Shown here: positions 47,930 to 58,942 of the stretch, piece after piece | Layout: the number at the start of each line of letters is the position of its first letter | How positions within the stretch are numbered: position 1 is the stretch's first letter | Assembly: GCF_051106095.1 (NCBI RefSeq) | Contig: NC_135783.1 | Span: 180,124,947-180,188,946, forward strand | Length of the DNA: 64,000 bases | Direction: 5' to 3' | Origin: Pogona vitticeps | Lineage: Eukaryota > Chordata > Lepidosauria > Squamata > Agamidae | The notes under the pieces: model-generated | Told to the model about the DNA's origin: nothing | Databases searched by the model: none | Seen by the model: the letters and a program-made list of their open reading frames with translations, nothing else | Position numbers and translations under genes: made by a program

Positions 47930-48170
47930 CCCTGTTTCCCTGAAAATAAGCCCTAGCATGATTTTTCAGGATGTTCATAATATAAGCCCTGCCCCCAAAA
48001 GACGCCCCAGTTAAGTGAAACCCCACCCTCCGCCATTGTGCAGCAGCCAGAAAATGGCATGACTGTATTTGAATACATGTAGATGGTTGTACATTAAAAA
48101 AAATAAGCCCTAATGCATTTTTGGAGCAAAAATTAATATAAGACCCTGTCTCATTTTCAGGGAAACATGG
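47930..48170. mobile_element. TA-flanked MITE (CCCTGTTTCCC family)
   Basis: Ends CCCTGTTTCCCTGAAAATAA and TCATTTTCAGGGAAACATGG with TA on both sides. About 240 bp, slightly shorter than its relatives at 25634 and 35261. Confidence 0.82.
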
Positions 48171-48806
48171 TAGGTGGCTGGATGGGAGTGTCACATTATA
48201 ATATTATCCATTGTTTTGTATGCCCCTGCAGTACTGCTTTTAATATCGCACTTCTTTAACATAAAACAACAAACATCTAATCTTAAGGAAATTGTGCCAC
48301 AGAAAGAAAACAACGGATGGTTTGCTGAAATGTGGATTTCGTGGTGCAAGCAGTGATTGTAGCGGTCTCAACACCTGTGGCTTCAGAGTCCTTTTAGTAT
48401 CTCTGAGGGTAGCTCCAGACCCTTCAGCATTTTGTCTGGAGTTTCTCAAGCAGAACTGGGAGGGTCTGTCTTTTATAATGTTCTGTTTTTCAAGTGAGAA
48501 CTCTCTGGGGAAGACCAGGGTCCTGAAAGTCCATGGCCTGGAATTTTTCTCCTCTCTTTCCACTTTAAAAACAGGAAATATTTTCACAAAGCTGTACCAA
48601 GGGGACAATGTAGGTTCAGTTCAAGGCAGATAATGTTTGTATGGTGCCTATGTTAGTGATTTAACCTGTGGGCTTAAGAGAATGTAGCAGGGGGAAAATG
48701 CATATTGTGTTTTGCTTCATGCAAAACAATTTTAGATTAATCTGGAGTTCCGGGTAGATACTCAGGCTCAATTGGAAAAAGAGTCACTAGGCTGGGCTCT
48801 GATATA
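48171..48806. other. Unassigned intronic sequence
   Basis: No supported exon. Overlapping open frames on both strands at 48240-48633 show no family resemblance. Confidence 0.4.
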
Positions 48807-49195
48807 CAGTGGTGCCTCACTTGACGAGGATAATCCATTCCAGCAAAATCGTTGTAGAACGAAATCGTCGTGAAGCGAAACGAAAAAGCCCATTGAAATG
48901 CATTGAAAACTGGTTCAATGCATTCCAATGGGCGAAATTCCTCAGCGTCCAGCGAAGATCCTCCATAGGGCGGCCATTTTCTGGTGTCTGTAATGCAAGG
49001 AATCCATCCTAAAACACAGCGGGGAGCCATTTTGAAAGCCTGACGATCAGCTGTTTTGATTGTCGTTAAACGAAAAATCGGTTCTTGAAGCAGGGAACCT
49101 AAGCGATTTTTGCCTATTAAAACATCGTTTTGCAATCGCAAAAGCGATTGCGAAAACTTCATCTTTAAGCGATTTCCTATATACAGGCACCACTG
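48807..49195. mobile_element. Tigger-like fold-back MITE, eroded
   Basis: Left end CAGTGGTGCCTCACTTGACG with TA outside; right end CAGGCACCACTG followed by CA. The interior has GCCATTGAAATGCATTGAA facing TTCAATGCATTCCAATGG and CGTTAAACGA motifs. More diverged than the other copies. Confidence 0.78.
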
Positions 49196-51974
49196 CATAT
49201 AGGAAAGGCTCAAAGAACAGCCTATGTTTTGAGAAGCTTTTAGTTCAGTGGTAAGCAATATCAGGTCTGGGGCCAATTCTACACAAATCTGAGACGTGCT
49301 AGAACTACATCAGTTGTGATAATGAGCAAAAATTCTTTTTTAAAAAATTAAAACTCTGTGTTGTCGCATGTTCCACTTGCAAGTTCCTTTTTGTTGACTG
49401 AATGGGGTCTTTGTGCCCAGTTTTATGGCAAACCCCCTGCCCCTGAAGGTTTTCAGGAGTACAAAATGACCACCTCCCCCTGTCAGAATATGTTTAAAGC
49501 ACGGGTATTGGGAGAGGCACAGAAACAAGAAGGCCACATCTGTCCGCTGGTCTGCCCCCATGTGAGAGGAGTGATTTGCTTTCTAGTTAAAGATCATGGT
49601 ACAGAGCTTTTACTCAGAGTAGATACCATTGAATTCAGTGGGGCATGATTCCACATAAATATATAGGGTAAGGGTTTGCCATAGCACCATCCTCTTTCTA
49701 AAAGTATCCTCAGTTTGAAGGGTTGTCCAGTCCAAGTTTGATTCAGAGATGAGGAAGCATAAGGAAGGAAGTTAAGGAATCTTCAAGTTGTCCTGCAGGG
49801 AAGCGCACCAGGACAAAAGACTCAGCAAGCCCACAGTCATATGGTCCTATTCAGTTGAGACAGACTTTGTAATTTTGGATCTGTACACATATATTAGTAT
49901 TAGATATGGGATATTCATATGTGTATCCCTGGATACCATTGCCAAGGGAAACTGGACCCTCCCCTTCAAACTAGCAGGTCCACTTACTGTTCTCCACATG
50001 GCATTCACAGCCAGCGTAGTTCTCATTGTGCCCAGCCGGCGTTTCCTTTCTTCCCCACACAGTTGACCACTCTGGCTAGGAGGAGGGATGGCAAGTCTCC
50101 CCGCTCAGCTGTTGAGTGGTTGGTTGTGCAGGGAGGCAGGGCACACCGGCTGTACATGCTGCACAGCGAGCAATAAGTGGACCTGCCAGTTCATGGGTGA
50201 GGGTCCCGTTTCCCCGGGCACCTGTGGTGCTAATATTCATATCCATATTCCATGGGATATGAATATGAATACCCCATGTCTAAGTATATGGCATTTGATG
50301 CAAATCACTGTCCTCCTCTTTCAGGTGATACATGTCTTCTTATTTACTAGCCATCTTAGTATACAGGACTGCAGCCTTAATTTTTTTCAGAGGTCTGAGC
50401 AACAACAATAATGTTTCACAGATTGTACTCTTAATCGTAAGTCACTTAGATTGGTGATTGCATAAGTCTTCATCCTTCTGAAAAAGGAGGGGGTGGGAAA
50501 TCCACCTAATAGTTCTGCTGCAATCTTATGAGGTGGATGAGAAAGCACCAGGCAGCAGGATTAACTGTTCTTGTGGCTGTACATACGAAGCATGAAAATT
50601 GACCTCATTTTTGATGGAAATAGAGCGAAGAAGTATGTTTAAGCATACTGAGGCTAAGGAGACTTCCGGGATATACTCAGTAATCCTTCTCTTGAATAGT
50701 TTGAGCAAAATCTTCAGCAGGCTCCGACTGCTTATTTTTATTGCTCTCTGGGACTATAAATAAGGCAGAGTTTACACTTCAGTTAATTTGACTGAGAAGT
50801 GGATTCCTTCCCTTTGCCAACAGAAAGGTGTTGGGTTGTTGCTCTTGTTACGAGTGTGTTTTGTATGGGAAGATAACATTATAGTAAATTCTAATGCAGA
50901 GTGTTTCAGCACAAGAAAATAACTCTAATGGAATCCATGAAATTTAAAAAATCACCAACTGGGTGACAGAAAGAGGAAATCTGGAAATCTCAGTACATGA
51001 CAGAACTAAATTCTAGCCATAGATAACTACACATTCTTGTTGAAGCCATGGCTAAGCAGATTTTTTAAAAACTCAAATCTTCATAAATTCTGCCCAAATC
51101 TGTGACTTGTGTAATTCTGGATAGAAAAAGAGAGAACTATGTTAAGTATGGATGAGGAGAGTCATGTATGCTATCTTGAGCTCAGTGGTTTGCAGGTGAG
51201 ATAGAAATGTAAGAACATACTCGAGTCAGAGCTTGTCTACATGGGTCTTTTTGGAGCAAGTTGGTGCAGGCTAATTAGCATCATGTGGGGTGAATTATAA
51301 GTGCAATGTGCCTTTTGGTGCAATCCTCGTATCCAAATCGGAGCTCAAATGACTATTTGGTCTGACTTCTTCCAGTCTAAATTTTTGACATTGTGAAGTA
51401 GCTTAATAAGCATGCCATTTAAAATATATTGGCAAATTGAAAACTTCCTCTGCTCCTCAGTGTAGGTAAGGGAAGTTAAAAAAAATACTTTAGATTATCT
51501 TAGACCATTACTGATGCACTGCATCACTTACATATTTTTTAAAAATATTTTTTTAAAAATATATTTTCTTTGCTTTGTCTTAAAAGACCGGTCAAGATAA
51601 TACTGCCCACAAATTTTACTTACCCTGCCTCTCCACCAAGAAACAGAGGAAGTGTTAAATTTGCTGATGTTCTTAAGTGGCTCACTTATTAAGCTACATA
51701 AAGATACTGGAAATTCAAACTGGAAGGAACCTTGACAGCCAGAAGGCTTGCTTTTGGTCCATTCCCAGCAATCACACACACTGTAAACAGAGCAAGCCAG
51801 AGCAGTCGTACCTGCAGCAGAAAAGTAGAAGCCCCTGACAGGGGCTCAGAAAAGTGGAGGAAGGGACACTCTGGAGGTAGTTCGGTTCCCTCCAGCAATT
51901 ATGTCATGTGATCACCAGAAAAGAAAGTGAACAAACCCATCCCTGCAGTGGACCAAACACCCAGACAAATGCCT
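49196..51974. other. Unassigned intronic sequence
   Basis: No exon or transposon recognised. A short imperfect palindrome (ATTCATATCC near 50235 against GGATATGAAT near 50258) spans about 35 bp. Confidence 0.45.
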
Positions 51975-52140
51975 GTCAGATCACGCCCTAATCTATTTTA
52001 TTAATTTACTTACTGGATTTGCAACTTTACTTTTCCCCCAAATTAAGACCCAAGGCTGTTTACAGTGGTATTGATTAAAAAGATAAAGTTAAAGCACAAT
52101 ACAAGAGAAGAAAACTAAAATAGATTTAATTTAAAGTATT
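51975..52140 (-). mobile_element. CR1-type LINE 3' tail
   Basis: TTATTAATTTACTTACTGGATTTG, then AAGACCCAAGGCTGTTTACAG and AAAAGATAAAGTTAAAGCAC are the reverse of a CR1-type LINE 3' end with an (AAAT)-like tail. Only the untranslated end is present. Confidence 0.6.
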
Positions 52141-52200
52141 TTAAAAGCACATCATTAAGCACTCAACTGACTCCTTTCTCAGCCGCCAAAAGCCTGTGTA

Positions 52201-52368
52201 TTATGTGCTGTCAAGTCAGAAACAACTTGCATTGAAAGTAAGTGAGATATTCAAAGAGCGGTTTTATCAGTTCCACCACTCGTATCAGTGAGTGTCTAAG
52301 GCTGGGTGCGGATTCGAATCTAGGTCTCCTGAGCGCTAGTCTGTCACTGTATCCGCTACAGTACATAA
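52201..52368 (-). mobile_element. tRNA-derived SINE, second copy
   Basis: TTATGTGCTGTCAAGTCAGA at the low-coordinate tail and GATTCGAATCTAGGTCTCCTG (B box reversed) near the head match the split SINE at 47166-47687. Confidence 0.7.
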
Positions 52369-53089
52369 CTTTTTGCCTGCTTGCAGAAGGGCGACAGGAA
52401 AAGGGCCAACCTAGCTTTTGTTGGGAGAGGCTATCAGAGAGAAACCTCCCATCTCTCCAACAGATATGCTTCTATTTTTTAATGAAATGAATTTTTATTT
52501 TTTGTATAACCTGCTGATCATGAGGAAAGACAAAGAGCTATATAGGGCAGTGAAGCAGATACTATTTTCAGGATGTGACATTCTGTATCTTAGAACCAAA
52601 GGAAGGCAGCCTGCAGTGGCAAAAAGAGGGCTAGATCATGGGTTTTGGACTTCACAGCAACCCAGAATTTTGTGAAAACTCTGACTTTAGAGACAGAACA
52701 CTAGCTTCCGTGATTCACTTGCTCCCACATACAGTGGAACGTCTTAAACAACACATGGACTTGAGTCCATGGCTTGTTTAGTATGACATGTGAACCTAGG
52801 AGCTGACATATTGCGGCTCATTTCTCTTTGAAAAGAATGCATGATTTGCCAGAGGCTTTGTTTCTAAGCCTTGCTGGAGGAGGGAAAGGAAAGAAAAAAG
52901 GCTATGGCTGGAGTCACAAGTCTCATTAAATAACCTGTCGACCAAAAAAAGGTGCTTCCATTGCGTCTTCCAAAAGCAGAGGTGACTGGACATGGTAAAC
53001 CAGATTTCTTTGCTTACTATCATATGAAAATGGGTCTGGAATTTTTTAGAAGTCATCTGTTTCTGAGATAAAATGTGCTATTTATTATG
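52369..53089. other. Unassigned intronic sequence
   Basis: No recognised feature. Confidence 0.45.
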
Positions 53090-53768
53090 CATTTTGATGT
53101 GCTGAATTTAAATGCATAATCTCAAAGAAATTCACGAATCTGAGGACCAGGAAAGACAATTTTCTTTATCTTAGCATAATTTAACCTTGGAAAATTTCTA
53201 TGGGGGTACTTGAGAGCTGCTTGTGTTTTGTCCATCATCTTGACAAAGTTCTTCATCAGACCCAGCTTGATGGTTAAGGGTGGTAACAAAATCTTCCTTG
53301 ATTCAACAAGTTGTGGATGCTTAACATTTTTTTCTCCCAGGCTCCAGTGACTGTCGGAGTGGCCCGTCTATCTTGATGTAGTGGGAATCTCTTACATAAC
53401 TATCCCATTCGCAGAGAAAACAGCAGTGCTTTGTGTATCCAATCTGCAGAGCAAGTACGAGAGCAAGAACCTTGACATTGCCACAAAGTTGCCACTGATG
53501 TTGGTCATATTTTATGCACCTCAAAAGGTGTTGCATGTTGTCATACTTTTCCTTCATATGGACTGCATGACTAACCGGAATTGATGGCAAAACATTGCCT
53601 TTACGCAGTAAAATAACTTTAAGACTCTTCTTTGATGAATCACTGTCTCCACTCATTTGGATTGTGAACAATGTTGAGGGCAGCCACCACACCATTGATG
53701 TTGTTCAGGCTAAAATTGTTCTGCCTCAAAAGCAAGTACTGGCCAAACCCAGTCATAGATTGTATACA
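53090..53768 (-). pseudogene. Degraded copy of a widespread repeat-borne protein family
   Basis: Minus-strand sequence resembles a protein family that I recall as recurring in cnidarian, arthropod and vertebrate genomes, usually unnamed. Blocks in order are SSKKSLKVILLRKGNVLPSI, SHAVHMKEKYDNM, KYDQHQWQLCGNVKVLALVL, GYTKHCCFLCEWDS, PLRQSLEPG, then RKILLPPLTIKLGLMKNFVK, FPRLNYAKIKK and PGPQIREFL. No introns are seen between blocks and the copy is broken. I cannot name the mobile element that normally carries it. It directly abuts the 3' end of a BovB LINE at 53769, so one may have inserted beside or into the other. The family resemblance is strong by eye; the class is open. Confidence 0.6.
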
Positions 53769-55560
53769 TTTGTTGTTCTTTAGTCGTTAAGTCATGCCCA
53801 ACTCTTTGTGACCCCATGGACCAGAGCACGCCAGGCCCTCCCGGAGTTTGGTCATATTCATGTTGGTAGCTTCAATGACACTGTCCAGCTATCTCGTCCT
53901 CTGTCGTCCCCTTCTCCTCTTGCCTTCACACTTTCCCAACATCAGGGTGTTTTCCAGGGAGTCTGCTCTGTCCTTCCAGTGAGCATTCAGGATTTCTTTC
54001 AAAATGGATAGGTTTGTTCTTATTTCAGTCCCAGGGGACTCTCAAGAGTCTCCTCCAGCACCAGAATTCAAAAGCATCAATTCATTGGCGGTCAGCCTTC
54101 TTTATGGCCCAGCTCTCACTTCCATACATCGCTACCGGAAAAACCATAGCTTTGACTATGTAGACCTTTGTCGGCAAGGTGATGTCTCCGTTTTTTAAAA
54201 TACTGTCTAGGTTTGTCATCGCTTTCCTCCCAAGAAGCAGGCATCTTTTAATTTTGTGGCTGCTGTCCATCTTTGCACAAAATTTATTTATTTATTTATT
54301 TTATTTATTAGATTTTTACCCCGCCCCTCTAGACAATGTCTACTCAGGGCAGCTTACATAGATAAAAACACATTAATACATTAACACATTAATATAACTT
54401 ATATAAAAATACAATTTTTTACGTATTTATGTATGAATTATTTTTGTACGAATTAAAATGATCCTTTAATTCTCCAATTTTCTTGAACAAATCTCTGGTT
54501 TTTCCCTTTCTATTATTTTCCTCTATTTCTTTGCACTGTTCATTTAAGAAGGCCCTCTTGTCTCTTCTTGCTATTCTTTGGAAGTGTGCATTCAATTTTC
54601 TGTAACTTTCCCTATCTCCCTTGCATTATATTTCCCTTCTCTTCTCTGCTATTTGTAAGGCCTTGTTGAACAACCACTTTGCTTTCTTGCATTTCCTTTT
54701 CTTTGGGATGGTTTTTGTTGCTGCCTCCTGTACAATGTTACGAGCCTCCATCCATAGTTCTTCAGGCACTCTGTCCACCAAATCTAGTTCCTTAACTAGG
54801 AACAAATCTGTTCTTCACTTCTACTGTGTATTCATAAGGGATTTGGTTTAGATTATACCTGACTAGCCCAGTGGCTTTTCCTACTTTCTTCAGTTTAAGA
54901 TTGAATTCTGGTATAAGAAGCAGATGATCAGAGCCACAATCGGCTCCAGGTCTTGTTTTTGCTGACTGTATAGAGCTTCTCCATCTTTGGCTGCAGAGAA
55001 TATAATCAATCTCATTTCGGTATTGCCCATCTGGTGATGTCCATGTGTTGTTGGAAAAGAGCGTTTGTGATGACCAGCTTGTTCTCTTGACAAAATTCTA
55101 TTAGCCTTTGCCCTGCTTCATTTTGAACTCCAAGGCCAAACTTACCTGTTGTTCCTTTTATCTCTTGACTCCCGACTTTAGCATTCCAATCCCCTACCAT
55201 AATGAGAACATCTTTCTTTGGTGTCAGTTCTAGAAGGTCTTGTAGGTCTTCATAGAATTGGTCAATTTCAGCCTCTTCAGCATCAGTGGTTGGTGCATAA
55301 ACTTGGATTACTGTGATGCTGAAAGTTTTGCCTTGGATTCACATTGAAATCATTCTATCATTTTTGAGATTATATCCTAGTACAGCTTTTCCCACTCTTT
55401 TGTTGACTATGAGGGCTACTCCATTTCTTCTACGGAATTCTTGCCCACAATAGTTAGATATGATAATCGTCTGAAGTGAATTCGCCCATTCCCATCCATT
55501 TTAGTTCACTGATGCCCAGGATGTCAGTTTTTATTCTTTCCATCTCCTGTTTGAGCACAT
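53769..55560 (-). mobile_element. BovB (RTE) LINE, internally deleted
   Basis: The 3' end at low coordinate reads TTGTTGTTCTTTAGTCGTTAAGTCATG and CTTTGTGACCCCATGGACCA, the reverse-strand signature of BovB. Minus-strand coding shows endonuclease sequence MVGDWNAKVGSQEIKGTTGK and QNEAGQRLIEFCQEN (55200-55080). Reverse-transcriptase end sequence MTNLDSILKNGDITLPTKVY and IVKAMVFPVAMYGSESW lies at 54230-54090. The reverse-transcriptase core between them is missing and a short CR1-type tail occupies that place. Several stops; inactive. Confidence 0.88.
54277..54430 (-). mobile_element. CR1-type LINE tail within the BovB LINE
   Basis: (ATTT)n followed by ACCCCGCCCCTCTAGACAATG, GGGCAGCTTACATAG and AAAAACACATTAA is the reverse of a LINE/SINE 3' end. 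It sits exactly where the BovB reverse-transcriptase core is missing. Confidence 0.65.
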
Positions 55561-57911
55561 CTATGTATGCATGGATCCAGTCAAATATGTATTTTAATCA
55601 TTTATGGTTTAAAGTGAGGTCCCTTCCTTTTATAACTCACTTATCCTTCTCCATTCCCAAGTCAAGGGTCATATATACAGACCCAATAGCATATCTTCAA
55701 AACCAGAGCCAATCAACTAATTTTAGCATCATTTTCATTCTCAGTGACCCAGAATTAGTAAAGTTTGACTGCATTTTCTTTGGAAGTATTTTGGCTATAG
55801 ACCAATGCAGAATGACAATCCTATTCTTTCTCCCCACACTACTGCCACATTATTTTATGTAAACATATGCATTACTTTAGGTCAAGATGTAAATATAGGT
55901 ACTTATCTGTTATTTCTAACAAAATCATGAACAGCTGCAGTAGCTGAAATGGAAATAATGTATATGCAGCATGAAGCGGCTAGCTGGGTCTCATTCCTTT
56001 TACTATGATATTTAGTGAAACAGAGGGGTTGCAGGAAATGCACATTGCAACATCAGGCAATGGCATGAGTGATCCTCATAAATAGTAAGAAAAAGAAACC
56101 ACGAGGTTGTTGTTTTCATGTGTGGCATTGTTTGAGAGTAATGTGTAGTTCTTCTCTCTGGGATACAACAGAAAACCCTCAAATCCCAGATCTCACCGAA
56201 ACCAGAGCAGGTGGTAGGAGAGATTAACAAATGTGTGTCTTTGTGTGTGGGAGAGAGACTAATAATGGATGGGACAGCACCAGCCGTGTAAACATGCAAG
56301 TCTCAACCAGCTAACCTGCTCTTGACCTTACATAGGGCTTAACTTATTACTAGTTTCTAAAAAGCAAGTAAATGCACACACATAAACACAGAGAGTTCAT
56401 GGGTGCTCCTAGTTAACTCCTTTCCAAATAGAAGCCAAACAATGCTGTGTTCTCTTTTTGCAGGAATGGCCACCTCTGAGGAGGTCCTAATGAATTTTGT
56501 TCTCCTCTCCTCTTGTTTTTGTTCACTCCTGAGGGCTCAGAGTTCAGGAGGCTGGTTCATGCCTCCCCAGTGACCCATAGTTTGGAGGGTACGACTGTCT
56601 GTCAGACAAACAGAAAATTAATGACCCCTGGGACTCATTCAAACTAACTCTTGCATGTCCAGCCACTCCAGAAGACATGTGGGGAGCATTCCCAGTAACA
56701 GGAAATGATGAGAAATGGGTATACGTAGGTCTCAAGAATGGAAATAAAATTGGACGCAGGCCAGGGAAAATTTAACCGGTGTGCTCTCCATTGTATTGTT
56801 GTTATACCCATAGGAGCATCTGGTTGACAGGACTGGCAGTTTAGATTAAGACAGGTTGAGGCCCAAAGCTATGCCAAGTTTAAGAGGCCCTGTAGCATTA
56901 CCAAAAGCTACATGAAACTTGAAGTGCTGTAGTTTTTGTGCATATTGTTAAATTTGTAACGAGGCCCTAAATATATGTTGCTTGCATATGAATCCGACAA
57001 TTTGGAGGGAGGCTCTCATCCAAGATGGCCAGGCAGAGAGCCCCGGAACAAGTTGTGGAGACCAAGGGGGAGGCTCCCATGGTGAGGCAAAGACTGACGA
57101 GCCTGCGTGTGCTAAGAGGGGGACCCTGGACACACTGTGCTGTGATAAGGAAGCTTTGCCTTCTTGCTCCACAGAGACGTGTAGGAAGAAATTCCACAAG
57201 CGCTGCTCTCACTTGCCATCAGACTGTGACAAAATGGAAGAAGAATCAGGCAGCCAGCAAAAGTAGCAGGCGCTTCTGCGTGTGGTCTGGATGTTCTACC
57301 CATTTTGAGATCATACACATATGCCATGGACACTCTGCACCTCTTACAGCTGTTTATGTTTCCTGGATAGTAAAGGGAGGTACCACAGGGTAACAGTAAT
57401 AGTAATGTAGCAAAAACAACATAAACTTTTAAACTTAATAATAATATTTTAACTTTGTTTGGCTTTTCTGTTAAATATACATAAAAACCCAAATGGCTGT
57501 AAGTTAAAAATACATCTTCCATTCTTAAAAGCTTGGGCAGACACATTTTATTGCTTGGCCTCTGAATGATAGGACTAGGTGGGCCTCAAGGCAAGGCAAA
57601 TTTCCATCTTTTTCATAACAGACATTTTTTTAAAAAAATTGAGACATTTTAAAAAACTAATTAAACCTAGATGGAAACTATGATCTTAGCATATGCAGTA
57701 TTCCTCACAACTGTTTTAGGTGCATTCAACACCACAGTAACAATGATCATCTGAATTGGTCCACTTCCCATGAATTGCAAGGTCATATCTACAAAGAGCT
57801 TTGTAAAACTGAATCAGAAAAAAAAATGACATAGACACCTAAACCCATTTGTACTGACGTCTACTCAAAAAGGGTGGAAAAAAATGTGAGTTATGTGGAG
57901 TGTGCAGCTGA
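55561..57911. other. Unassigned intronic sequence
   Basis: No recognised exon or transposon. A frame at 56982-57266 has a Cys/His-rich end (CRKKFHKRC) but no recognisable zinc-finger spacing. Confidence 0.45.
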
Positions 57912-58120
57912 AGTCTGGTCCAGCAGAGAAGGCTTTGATCTCAGATGCAAGTGACCTGGGTTCAAGCTCTGCCTCTGACATGGAGTCACTCTGGGGCCTC
58001 TCCATTAATCTCTCTCAGGGCTTCTGTTCCCCATTTGTAAAATGGGAAATCTGAGAGGTTTCTGAGGGCAAATCCACTAAAGATTGTAAAGCACTTTGCA
58101 AATTAAAAATGTTACAGAAT
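57912..58120 (+). mobile_element. Ancient MIR/CORE-type SINE
   Basis: tRNA-like head with the B box GGGTTCAAGCTCTGCC, then CTCTCAGGGCTTCTGTTCCCC, ATTTGTAAAATGGGAAA and finally GATTGTAAAGCACTTTGCAA. This is the order of the amniote MIR/CORE-SINE consensus (GGTTCAAATCC, CTCAGTTTCCCCATCTGTAA, GTAAAGCACTTTG). It is unusually legible for so old a family. Confidence 0.75.
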
Positions 58121-58819
58121 GATAAATAGTGGTTGTTTACTTAAGCCTTTCTTTCTCATCTTCTCTTTCACATTACACCCACTCCACCCCTCCCAAAAAA
58201 GGACTAGAAGAGACAAAAGATTTGAAATGTCCTCCTCAGATGGTCCCCCCAAAAAAGATAATTTCAATTTCTAAATGTATTTTCTTTTTTTTTTAAAGTT
58301 ACATGTACAGTTACATAGTTACTATAGATTTTGTATTTATGTGTCATCTTTAGTTCTTCATTTAACATTAGATGTCTCTTAGTCCCCAATCTAACCATGA
58401 AACTGTGTTGAGCTTTTCCTGTAAGGCCTTCAGACGGGCCAACATTAAAGCTCTCCAAACGTTTTTGTCCGCCTGGTAGCCACAAGGGAAAGGGCCATAT
58501 CATTGATACACCAAGTCCAGGAGTCCCTTATTCTCCAGTTGTGTCCACAGAAATACCACAGAATTAAGAAAAATTCGGAGAAATAACACCAACCAGCACC
58601 TCCCTATAATAGCCTCGTCCACACCTTCAACAGTAACCCTAGCAGCGTATTGCTACCTAGCAATATCTCCATCATATCGTATCGTGATGATTACATGTGC
58701 AGACTTACGAAAAGGAATAACGCAAAGACACAACAGAAAAGGATGGAGGAATTTGGAGAGGGAAGTAACAGCTTCCATATTCCCACAGTCCTAAAACCAT
58801 GGGCCAAACACTTAAGGTG
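58121..58819. other. Unassigned intronic sequence
   Basis: No recognised feature. Confidence 0.45.

Positions 58820-58942
<123 letters not shown>

Noticed and set aside
48737-49276. 179-codon minus-strand frame
   Set aside because: It spans the eroded Tigger-like MITE 48807-49195 and both its flanks; no domain is visible and MITEs do not encode proteins.
56982-57266. Cys/His-rich frame that might be a zinc finger
   Set aside because: CRKKFHKRC does not fit C2H2 or PHD spacing and a second frame overlaps it fully.
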